From Lactuca virosa (Eukaryota > Streptophyta > Magnoliopsida > Asterales > Asteraceae), in NCBI GenBank assembly GCA_928212115.1, contig CAKMRJ010005523.1:242326110-242390109 (forward strand): a stretch of 64,000 nucleotides of DNA. Direction: 5' to 3'. How positions within the stretch are numbered: the first letter of the stretch is position 1; the number at the start of each line of letters is the position of its first letter. A program made the translations under genes and the position numbers. The notes below the pieces were generated by a model. It did no database searches, was not told the origin of the DNA, and worked only from the letters and a program-made list of their open reading frames with translations. Positions 1 to 11,200 of this stretch are shown here, in pieces.

Positions 1-2853
1 CAGAGTGTAATCTCAAAGATCTCATGTGCGGAAAATCATAGTGTGATGCGTTGCGATCGAACCGGCTCCTTTCCTTTGAAAACGAAGTACGTGAAACCAA
101 AACTGTAAATTGTAAGCAGAAAGCTTAGTGAGTTCCCCCATCATACCACATACCATACAACATATACATTGCCAAGCATATCTGGGTGCTGGCCTCCCCT
201 TCGGTCTCTTTCAACTGGATAACTGCCTAGCATATATGGGTGTTAGCCTCCTATTCGGTCTGTTTCAACCGGATAACTGCCTAGCATATATGGGTGTTGG
301 CCTCCCCTTCGGTCTCTTTCAACCGGATAACCGCCTAACATAGCTGGGTGCTGGCCTCCCCTTCGGTCTGTTTCAACCGGATAACGGGGGCTATTTCACC
401 CCTACCACTACCACATAATAACATAGCATAACATACATGAATATACTGTCAAGCATATCTAGGTGCCCGACCTACCCCTTCGGTCTCTATCAACAGGATA
501 CTCGGTTTATTTCACCCCTACCACTACCACATAATAACATAGCACATAAGCACATAAATCACAACAGATAGTGGCACACCAGACAATTATCACAAAGACA
601 ATTATCTCTACTATAAACTCCTACTAGTGGGTCGGCATTGGTGCCTTAGACTCACTGCTACTGGAAGGCAACTCACCTCGCACTGCTGAAGTCCCGCGGA
701 CAAAACTCTAGTTGCTGGATGACAGATTCCCGAACTGTCAACATCAAAATAACACCCAAGTAATAATTGGGTTCCAACACATATCCATAAGTCCATGCTT
801 GGGGTAAAAGACTACTTTACCCCCATCTTAGCTTGATTCAACTCAAGGCCCAATCCAAAGGCCCAAAAGCCAAACTATGAATCAAAGCCCAACATATGGC
901 CCAATTTTCCAAATTGGGCACAAACCTTTACATGGTCTTACCCTAAGGCCCAACCATTCATTCCAATCCAAACATTTATCATTCTAATGGCCCAATATCT
1001 CATAATCATAAAGGCCCAATTATGGCCCACCTATGGCCCAATTTTCCAAATTGGACGGAAAATTGGGCCCAAACCCTCACATGGGCCTTACCCTAAAGCC
1101 CATCCATATATTCTTAGTCCATATGATTGTTCTTGGGTGGCCCATCAATAGCCCAATCACCAAAGCCCAATAGAAAGGCCCAACTCAAAGCCCACGTGAA
1201 ATTAGGGTTTCCACATAAAATGACGATTAGGGTTAAGTGTTTCTTACTTAACCCATTAAGGACTTAATCCATTAAGTCCATCAATCTTCTAAGTCAATCA
1301 TGCAGTGTGGTCGGGCTTAATACATAATCCCAGTCCGGTCATCCAAAATGCGGGTCCCGACACTCCAAAACCCATATATCCAAAATTAGGGTTTTCTAAA
1401 CCCTAATTAGGGTTTTCAACCCAATTAGGCCCAAAAGCTAAGTCTTTAGATCAATTAGGGTTTCATTAGGTCAACTAGGGTTAAACAAGTCGGGCACCAC
1501 CCACGACCACCTTTGGTAGTGGTTGTCAACGGCGGCGGCCACCACCTCACGGTGGTGGATATGGTTCTAGTCCAAAATTTTGTCCAAACATCCCAAAAGC
1601 AGTCTAAACACAAGCCAAATCACACCGCCACCCAACCCGTTGGCTGGTGGCGGCACGAGGCGGCAGCCACCACGTCACGGTGGTGGTTATGAGTTTTCTT
1701 TAATTATTATGTCACCGATTACATCATACAACACAAAATCCCGAATAAACACACACACACACAGCCACCCTTGTAGTGTCCGGTGGTGGTACATGGTGGC
1801 GGTGGCTTTTCTCGCAATTTTCGGCCAAACATCCCCACACGCAACACATACTCGTAACAGAAATACACACACACGTTTTGTTTTCACAAAGGACTCGGCC
1901 ACCCAAGTGGTGGCGTACGGCGGCAACAGTAGCACAAAACGACGACAACAGTGGCGCTTACGGCGGCAGTGGGATAGTCGGAGCAGTGACTCGAGTAACA
2001 GCCGGTGGAATCGGGCAGCGATGGAGCAGCAGCGCTACAGCCAGCGTTAACGGCGACTGGTGGCTTGTTCTTCTTCATTCCTGACGTCCCATCGTAGGCC
2101 TTCGTCCTCAGCCTCAACAGCAGCGGCGACAATGGTACTTCGGCAGTGATGGTGGCGCTCCGATGGCGAAGTAGCGGGTGGTGGATAGGGCCTCACATGG
2201 CAGCGACTGAAGAAGGAGAAGGAAAAGAATGGCGGAAGTCCGATGGTATTGTCGTCGGGTGGGAATGGCAGCAGCAGTGGCGCCATCGGCCAGAGATAGC
2301 GGCGGTAATACTCGACTGGTGGTTCCCGGCTCCGACCATGGTGGCGGCGTCTGAGAGTGAGGAATGGAGGTTGGCGGTTGAGACATGTTCTTTAGGGTTA
2401 GGGTTTACCGGGGTGACAGGTTTATATACCCCGAGCCCCATATAATTTTATCCCATAATGACAACTATGGTCCCTCCCTCCTGAAATAATTTTGAAACAG
2501 CTCCCATATTTACCCATTATACCCCTGCTCCTATAATTCTTTTCATAATAAGTCCAACAGTTACCAAACAGTCCCTTATCTACAAATTATTCTCAAATGA
2601 AGTCCATATGTTACCATTCAGCCCCTTAACCCCCAAAATCTCTTCAAATTAAGTCCCAATAATTTACCAAGTAGTCCTTGTCTTCATAAATATTTACGAA
2701 ACCAATCTGAAACTTACACTTTTAACCCCCGACTTCTAAAATTGTGACAGTTAGCTCCTCGAGACCAACACCTTGCTATATAATTATTGATTTTAGGGCT
2801 ACTATTCATTCATTAATTTGTTTATTTATTTATTTAATAAACGGGGTGTTACA
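1..2853 (-). mobile_element. Gypsy-type LTR, minus strand, cut off by window edge
   Basis: Read on the minus strand it starts at 2853 with TGTAACACCCCG, the terminal motif shared by the other Gypsy LTRs here. Going down it has a TATA-like GGTATATAAACC near 2412-2426, a long GC-rich part with CCACC..GGTGG inverted repeats (about 1548-1567 and 1668-1687), a splice-donor-like AGGTGAGTTGCC near 660-671, a tandem-repeat block, and the conserved GGGGGAACTCACTAAGCTT box at 122-140. Its 3' end lies left of the window, so solo LTR versus full element cannot be decided. Many open frames cross 1580-2445 on both strands, but they overlap each other and match nothing I recognise. The second AT-rich end (2440-2853) ends in a short (AAAT)n-like run. 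Confidence 0.75.
184..400. repeat. Tandem repeat, about 54-55 bp x 4, inside the LTR
   Basis: Four successive units begin near 184, 238, 293 and 347. Each holds GGTGYTGGCCTCC, a TTCGGTCT box and TTTCAACYGGATAAC. A looser fifth unit follows near 460-500. Blocks of family-specific tandem repeats occupy the same place, upstream of the ACTCACTAAGCTT box, in the other LTRs of the window. Confidence 0.85.
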
Positions 2854-3590
2854 AGGTTGGTTATCGCCTAGTGGAGTGCCTTAAGGGTTGTTGGTAGGCA
2901 TGTAGGATAGCCTGAGAACTTTTGATCTAGGCTTTCTTGCATGTTTCTTGTTTGGTTGCGGCTCTAGAGAATGATCATTTGTTCAGGTGGATATCTCACC
3001 TCTGATTACTTATGGTTATGCATTCCATAAAGGTTAGCTGGTAGCGGAGCAGTGTGTTGTGAGAGGAATAATAGGCGGTAGTGAGTTGTATGATTGATAA
3101 TTGTCTATATTATGTGCCTACTTGATCCTTGATTGTTTATATGTCGACATATGGTGGCGGATGAGGTTGAGGCGGTCCTGTTGTGTGGCAGGCCAACAAA
3201 CACAGGGTATTCCAGCCCGATGACTGATTGGACCCGTTGCATGTTGGCATTTCAGTCCGATGACTGATTGGGCTAAGGTAATCCAATCTGATGATTGTGG
3301 ACCCGATATGTATGCTAGTATGTTTGTTGTATGGGGTATTTTGGGGGAAACTCACTAAGCTTTGTACTTACCCATTTGTTTATGTTCCAGGTTCTATCGG
3401 TGATCGTGGGAAGGCGAAGGCGGGACTATACACATGCATTAACAGCATTGAGGATTCCGCGTTATTTATATTACTCTGATTTTTGATAAATGTAATTCGG
3501 AACAAATGGTTTTCTTAAAATGAATTTTTAATTGAGAAGTTTTACCTTAATAAAAACGGAAATTTTTTGTTGTGAAAATGGGACGTTACA
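2854..3590 (+). mobile_element. 3' part of a Gypsy-type LTR, plus strand
   Basis: The segment holds the TATGTCGACATATGG box (3140-3154), a diverged repeat with CCGATGACTGATTGG, GGGGGAAACTCACTAAGCTT (3343-3362), a GTTCCAG acceptor-like site and a GGGAAGGCGAAGGCG box. It ends GGGACGTTACA at 3590, where the LTR family ends in TTACA. The 5' part is missing because the minus-strand LTR at 1-2853 sits against it, consistent with that LTR having inserted into this one. No primer-binding site follows, so this looks like a truncated solo LTR. Confidence 0.65.
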
Positions 3591-4189
3591 TTTCAAATAA
3601 ATACAATACAAGTAAAAATGTCTCTTTTATAGTAAAGTATGAAGTATGATTATTTCTTCGGAATTTCCAAAAATTTCATTCATCACACTACAAAATCTAT
3701 TTTTGTTTGAAAAAGAGTTTCTGAAAATCTCTACAGCAAAAAACTTCACAAAAAAAATGATTTTCGCAGTATATGAGAAATATTTTTGCATTATATGAAG
3801 TAAATTTGTCAGTACACAAAAAAGTTTTACATTTTTATTTCTTTTGTAAGGAACATAAAAAATACTACACTAATATGTGTGTATGTCATTAAGTAAACGT
3901 TATTTATGAATAATATGTACAATGATTTAATGAAATTGCCTTAAAACAAGTGTTGCTTGATAATAAAAGCCATTGCGAGATTTTAAGGCTTGGTATGTGT
4001 TTCTCCTATGTTTGGGGATATATGATCGATGAAATAAAATGGATTTTATAAAAACATGTATTTTAATGATTTTATGGGGTTAGATTGACATCTTAATCAA
4101 GTATGACAATGAATTTTGTTGTGGAACTAGTTGATGAATTTGATTGGTTAGAATACTATAAAAATGAACAAATCTTATTGTTTGTGTTA
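3591..4189. other. AT-rich intergenic stretch, no gene seen
   Basis: Low-complexity AT-rich DNA with short poly-A runs. Neither strand has an open frame that resembles a known protein. Confidence 0.6.
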
Positions 4190-4960
4190 TTTGTTTAGAG
4201 AGCAAGGTGGGAGAGATGCATTGGAACACTTGGAGTAAAAAAAAGTTTGCTAACGTGGATAATGTTGATTAAAAAAAAAAAAGTAAAAATGTAAAAATCA
4301 GTAAGAAATCTCAATCTATTACTGTAGCCTATCATAAACAAACTAAACAGTCTAAACTTGAGAAGGGTAATTGTGCATTTCGATTACGTGCTACAATGGG
4401 TACTTGTAGAATTTTATTAACAAATATGATATCATTCGGTGGTCATGATGAGTTAGATGGCTCTTTTGTAGAAGACTTTTCATTGAAGCATTATCTTTAT
4501 TTAAAGAACATGGTGAGAGCATTTAAAATGTTGCTTTAGAAAAGACTTTCAGAAATAATAAATTGATGTCTCCAAATATTCAAAAAAAATACTGTTGAAT
4601 GCTTTTTTAAAGAGATAATTAAGTCCATTTATGATGAAACTTGTAAGTTTGTGTTTGTTATATTAGTTGACGATTCTAATGAAGCATCCAAAATGAATAA
4701 ATGATAATAGTTTTGAGATATGTCGATAGATTTGGAAGTATGAAGTAAAAATTTATTGGAATTGTTCATGAGATAATTTGCTAATTTGAGATATTTATCA
4801 AAATGGTTTTAAAGGGTGCATCATATTGGTCTGCAACACTTGAAAGATGTTCTTAGTCGATAAAACTTTGTCAATCAACTTGCATAATAAAATATGTAAC
4901 GATTTTACAAATGATGTTTTGATTTGTAACGTAAACAAAAAACACTTATAGATGTTAAAG
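4190..4960 (+). pseudogene. hAT-like (DUF4371 / TTF zinc-finger) transposase remnant
   Basis: Broken plus-strand frames resemble the plant TTF-type zinc-finger / hAT-dimerisation protein family, which is derived from hAT transposases. About 4310-4540 reads through a segment with RLRATMGTCRILL followed by FGGHDELDGSFVEDF, matching the family's RL.A...CIRFLL...FRGHDES block. Near 4565-4600 'LMSPNIQKK' matches the TSP.IQKDI block, and about 4700-4770 holds 'LRYVDRFGSMK' followed after a stop by 'KFIGIVHE', matching VLRYVD..G...ERFLGIVH. Several stops and frameshifts separate these blocks, and the C-terminal dimerisation region is not recognisable. Clearly dead. It is unrelated to the neighbouring UBP12-type gene. 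Confidence 0.65.
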
Positions 4961-5593
4961 AATAAATTTATTATCAATTGCTTTAGTAAAAAGAAAGAAC
5001 AAAAATATTGACTTTAAAATGTAATCTAATCCAATTTCTCATATTTAATGAAATCGTAATTACTAATTTCTTTTTTATCATATTATGGGGGAAAAAATTA
5101 TGACACCTATGATTATTTTTTTCCCCTTGATATTTTGTTCTTATGTTGTACCAATGGTTACACAGAAATCCCAACACTAATATACTCGGTGAAATGAAAT
5201 GGCAACAATACAATAATCTATGAAATAAAATATTAAAAAGAAAAAGAAAAGAAAAACAAGTTTTAAAAAGTTTAAGTTGAATAACACACACATGACACGA
5301 CACATCTATACCTCTATACATCCCAAATTCAAAATCTTATGCATATTCTTCTAAGGTACAATAATGGAGAATGAGAGAAACATCAGCTAATGGTAAAGTG
5401 AAGTAAAAACTACATCACCCCATAGCCCACATACAGGGATGCTACACAAATTAAGAAAAACAAACACAACAAACCTTTTCAACAAAAAAGAAAAAAAAAA
5501 AAAAGATGCACATTTACGATAACAATAAGGGACATGACTCAATCATATTTTGTGTGTTCTTTTAACATGTTTTTTTTTCTCCCCTCCAAAAGG
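4961..5593. other. AT-rich region downstream of the UBP12-type gene
   Basis: No coding signal was seen. The open frame on the minus strand at 4983-5321 is phenylalanine/isoleucine-rich and resembles nothing known. The part nearest 5593 lies just past the putative polyadenylation signal and is probably 3' flank or 3' UTR. Confidence 0.5.
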
Positions 5594-5599
5594 TTTATT
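5594..5599 (-). terminator. Putative polyadenylation signal AATAAA
   Basis: TTTATT on the plus strand reads AATAAA on the minus strand, about 27 nt past the stop codon of the UBP12-type gene. Plant polyadenylation signals are loose, so this is only a candidate. Confidence 0.35.
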
Positions 5600-5625
5600 A
5601 CAACTTGACACGCTTTTCAGCTAAG

Positions 5626-5943
5626 CTAGTTGTAGATTCTAACTGGCTTCTCAAATGTGTGTCGATTCTGCATATTAAATAAACCAAGTATTGAGATTAC
5701 TTACTTACATGGTGAAATAGCAATAATGTAGTTTCATTTTCTATTTTTTTTTTTTAAATAGAAATTTATTATTGGTTTTACCTGATTTGCAGCATATGAC
5801 CTTTTGGATGCATTGTCAGAGTGCTCCAATCCCAAGTATTGTTCCCAAGCACTATGAACATCTCTTCTCTGAAACCAAAACCATCCATTAAAATTTACAA
5901 GTTTGCCATGATTTGATTTTCTCACATATTTTTTTAAACATTA

Positions 5944-5984
<41 letters not shown>

Positions 5985-8167
5985 TAGTAACCTGAAAGCG
6001 GCTTGAGACAACATCAGAATCCAAAAGGTATGTAGGACGACCCAAAGACAGAAATGCAAACTTCCACTGATACAGAAAGGAGTCAGAAACCAAAATAATA
6101 AATAAATAAATAAATAAATAATACCTTAGAAAACTCCTCATCTGGAACTTGTAGTTTCTTCTGAATGCGTACTTTAACTTCAGCTAATGTCTCACCCTCT
6201 CGGATAACAAGAAAAAAAGGTTCCCCAAAGTTCTGAACTTGCTGTTCAATGTTCATACCAAAATTAATAAATATAAACGTCATATCATACTATACTATTA
6301 TTATTTATTATTTATTAATTAATAGAGTAACATAGCAACACACAAAAGAAAGAAAAATACAAAATACTTACCACCTGGTTCTGAGAAGCGTCTTTCATAA
6401 AATGATACACATGAATTAAACGATCCTGAGGACCCAACTCTTTTTCCTCTTCTGGAATCTGTAATTAAAAATAGCCTCAAAACCTTTATTTAAATAAATA
6501 GACTAAATTACATTTTTCATCCCTGTTCCCAGTAGTAACTTCAACTTGACTAGTTATATACCTAATTTTTGCATATTGGTCCCAAACGTATACTCATTGT
6601 ATTTTGAACAAGGACCAAAAACGTTATAAAAACCTCAAATAAGGACCAAATTTGCAAAAGCAAACTTTCTAGGTTCAAAATTAAACAAAAAAAAAAATCA
6701 GGTATACTCAGGGACCAAAAATGTAATATACTCAAAAAGACATGAAATTAACAAGGAGTAAGCATAAAGTTTGAAGTTACCTCCTCAGCACGTAACGTCC
6801 AGTATTGATCGTTAATGTTCTCGATTTTTTCATTCAAGGGGAAAATCTGCATACATATATATATATATATATAAATATATAAATTGATGGAAGTAAAAAG
6901 ACGGTTATACCCATTATCAAAATTCAAAAACTCCAAAACCAATACATTATACATGTCCAAACTCCAAAACCTATTAATACCTTGTAAATCTTGTGGTAAA
7001 AAACCTCAAGCAAACGAAGCTCTGCATCTGGATGAGACAGCTCAACCTGTTTCAACATACATTCACCACTCAACCATAGAAGATATAATAACAATAATAA
7101 TATGAATTGAATTTGTTAGTTTAAGTTAATTACTACCTTGGTCTTAAGATCATTAATCACATCCCCCACTGTGCTTTGTTTAGGCAGTCTAATGGTATGT
7201 ATGACTACCTAGTAGTTGTCACAAGGAAAATATTATATATATCAAGAGCAAAATAGAAAGTCAAACAAACACAGACCAAAATGAAAAAAGTCAACAAGAC
7301 TTACTTCATCTTTTGTTGCATGATGAAAAGCAACTTTTAGGGTTTTCAGGCCTTGTAGTTCAGGAAGAGGAATATCCAGTACTTCATAATACAAAATATC
7401 TGAAGTCTGTGCAGCACAACAAAAACATAATTGAGCAAATTGAAATCAAATTAATTAATAAATTTTAGGTACCTGATTGTAGTGAGCAAGCATGTCTGAG
7501 AGGTGTTCGACTCCTCGATACTTGATTGGTTGAGGTTTGGGTTGTTGGGAATAACAGTTGTGAGATGTAAGTCTGATTTTAGATGGATCATCTAACTTCA
7601 AATGCCCAGCAACTCTTTCAACAACATCGTCATAATTGTTAAGTTTTGACCTGCTCAAATCAAACTCAACAACATTAAATAAAAAATACCCAATTCTGTG
7701 AAATTAACATCTTATTCTTAGGAAACTTACAGTTCCAATGAGAACTCATCCTCTTTTGGTTTCTCCAGTGAACGAAAGCGTACAACCTACAGAATATGTT
7801 ATATACTTATTATATGTATGCATAAACATATAAAAGGGCAAAAGTGGAAAAATGTAAATTTAAGTCTCACAGTATACCTGGCGATTATGAACGTATTCCA
7901 GAAAAGATGGAACATCTTGATAGCGGTTTTTTACAGTTCCATCCTTGAGAGGTTTCTGGAAGCAGATAATGTCCCCATCTTCAAGCTATAAAACCAAAAA
8001 AGTATTGATTAAATTAAATCAAGAAACTGCCATAAATAATTATATGAAAAAAAAAAAGCAACTTGGAAACTTACCTGACTAGCTCGAAATGTTAGCTTCT
8101 TATCAATGTGTTCACACATGACATTAGGTTCGAATTTGATTTCCTGAATGACGAGGGTAATTTAGGA

Positions 8168-8211
<44 letters not shown>

Positions 8212-11200
8212 CATTATAAGTAATACAATGGACTGAATGAACGGCTGACCTCAAACAGTTCTATTTCTTCATCGGGAGCAAAGCCTGCCAGCTCATTTAG
8301 CTTTCCCAGCATCTCTATTGGCTTTCCGCTACTCTTCACAAACAGCCTTCCAACATACCTGGATAACACATTAAACCAGATTCAAGGGTTGTTTCTTTTT
8401 GACTTATTGAGCTAAATATGTCTGTTTCTTTTTTACTTAATCTAGACAGAATAACTTAATGGGTTAAGCCAAAAAAACCTGGCTTAATATTTTAAGACAT
8501 TAACCCCCTCTTCTTTTTTTTCCCCCAATTTCTCTCACGTAAATATTCATTAATATTGTTAGGATTGATGAATATTGTGAAATTTGTTTTTTTGGAATGC
8601 AAGGGTAAAATGGTCATTTAGTCTCGTCTACATGGTTTATTCAGTCTAGAAAAGAAACAGACATTATGTATACAAACACTTTATCCAGACTGTCAGCATC
8701 ATTACCCACTCAACCACTTTACACATACAAGACTTAATAGGAAAAAGAGAAACAGCCACTAGAAGTGTGTAAGTGTGTGTGTGTATACATAGAGAGAGAG
8801 AGAGAGAGAGAGAGAATGCATACCGAAGCTCTTCTTTTAAAGGGTCATAGAGTTTGAAGAAAAGTAAAATTTCTTCCTTAGTTTTTGCAGGTGGGGGAAC
8901 TGGGCGTAGATCCTATATATATTAATGAGTGAATATTAGAATTAACAATATAGTAATATTGAGTTGAGTATTATATAAATATTAAGAAATAATAATCGAA
9001 TAAGAAAAGTATAAATGAAATCTTTACCTGTCCAAGTTCGACCTCCAGGAACAACTTAAGCTCAGCATTGTTAGCCTTGTTTGATACCTCTCTCAAATGT
9101 CCAACCTAACAACAATATTGGATTCAATTCGACATGTTAATGACAATTTTGCCCTTACTTTTGGACATTTTTTATTACTTATATCAAAAGCACATACAGA
9201 TTGAGCTTCTTCTAGAGGAGTCAAAGGACGATTTGGGCGGTAGGTATGGTTTTGGCGTTTTGCCCAAAGCCAAAAACGTTGACATTGCACTGGTATACCC
9301 CATTCTTTTGCTACTTCCTCCTGCAAGGGTAAAATGGTCATTTAGTCCCATTCACAACTTATTCGGTATAGATTAGAAAGAAACATTATTGTTATGTATA
9401 CAGCACTTTATCCAGAAAGACAACACTACCCATTCAACCACTTTACGCATACATGACTTAATAATTTAGTGAGTAACAAGGAAAAAATAGAAACAAACAA
9501 TTTAGTAATTTAGTGAGTAAGAAGGGATAGTAATAGTATTAGTACCTTGAAAAGGGCAAAAGAGATTTGCTTCTGGATACGAAAACTACGAACTTTCTCA
9601 TGATCCACAAGATCAAAAAATATATTTTTCCCTATTTGTTCATGAAGGTTTTCATCACGAGCAACCTTTATAACAGTATACAAATGTGCCTCTGCTTTCT
9701 CTTTCTTTTTTTGCTCCTTTTCTTCTTGTTCTTTCTTCAATCTAATCTGAAAAATTATTTAAGGAATCTCATACTCAGTAATCAGTACAGTTTCATGGGT
9801 ACGAAAACTATATCAACAAAATGACAATCTTACCCTCAGGTGCTCCGCTACATCCTTTTCATCCACATTACATATTATTTTATCCTTGTCACTTTCGCGT
9901 ATGTACACAAGCATGTATGCATTTGAATATTTTGTAAATTTAAATGGAGAGTTATTGAACCCAGGGTTTGCTTGAGGCAACTCTTCCTCTCCCCCATATT
10001 GTTCATCTAATGCTCTTTTCATGTCTTCTTTTGTCACACGTTCATCATCAAACTTAAGCCTATAAAATACATGATAAAGAATTTTAAATATGTATTAAAG
10101 CAGTTAACAAATAACTTGGGAACTTTACTCTGAATATTTCCATACCATTGATCAGATAGGGTTGGCCGGATATAAGCATAATAATGTCCACCATGGACCC
10201 CACCACTGTGAACCAATACACTGACAATGAAGAAAAATAAGTAAAAAAGTTGTGGGAAATTTTAATATGTGAAAGTTAAATTTAATAAAAGAGAAAAAGA
10301 AAAATACCTGTGAAGAGTGTAGAGATTGCGGACACTTCTATCTGCCTGGGGTGATAAATACTTTCCATTTTCTCTATCGAGATCAAGTTGCAAAGGAAAT
10401 TCATAGCGATCATTTATCTGTAAATTTGGATAAATTCAAAAATAGATGAATGCATGAAATTGACTTGTGTGATTTGCATATGGCAGAAATAGTGTGACTG
10501 ATGCTTCTTCAGCCATATATAAGAAGCATATGAAAGTTTTAGTCTTATAAAGTTAGAGTGGAAATAATGCAGGATTAAGTAGCTATTGTGCAAATAAAAT
10601 GTAACTGACCTTCACCATTGTATCTCGCATGAAATCATATTCAAAACGTTTTAGTTGGAGCTGAAGAACAGGGGGGAAATCTATGAACAGAACACCCTTT
10701 TTAGCATCCTGTAAACAAAATGCCAAAAGATAACAAATAAACAAAATGCTAAAACATAACATATAAACAAAAATTTAGGAGATATTCATCCAATTCCAAC
10801 CTGTAGCCCATGTTGTTCAGCATGATACTTATTATCACCTTCAAGTCGTTCCACTTCTACATACTTATCAAAAGAAGCATAAACATCGCGACACCCTTTC
10901 ACATCAAGCTGTAGGTCATAAAAAGATTCCTTCCTTGTTGATTTGTAGTCCACATTTATGCATTCAATATAGTTCATATGGTGTCCTTCAAATAGTTGTT
11001 GAATTGTACCCTCCACAACAGTTCCCTTCATAATAAAATAAAACCACATCATCAGGTATGATCAGATAGTAAAGAACTAAAGATAACAAGAAAAAACCTA
11101 TACCTTCATCTTGTCTTCAAGCTTCTCACAAAGAACCCTATTAAGCTCTTGAACATCATGCTGCATAAAAGAATCATATGTATCCCATCCAAAAGATTTT

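Noticed and set aside
1580..2445. Cluster of overlapping open frames in a GC-rich region
   Set aside because: Both strands and several frames are open at once, low-complexity and without similarity. They lie inside an LTR.
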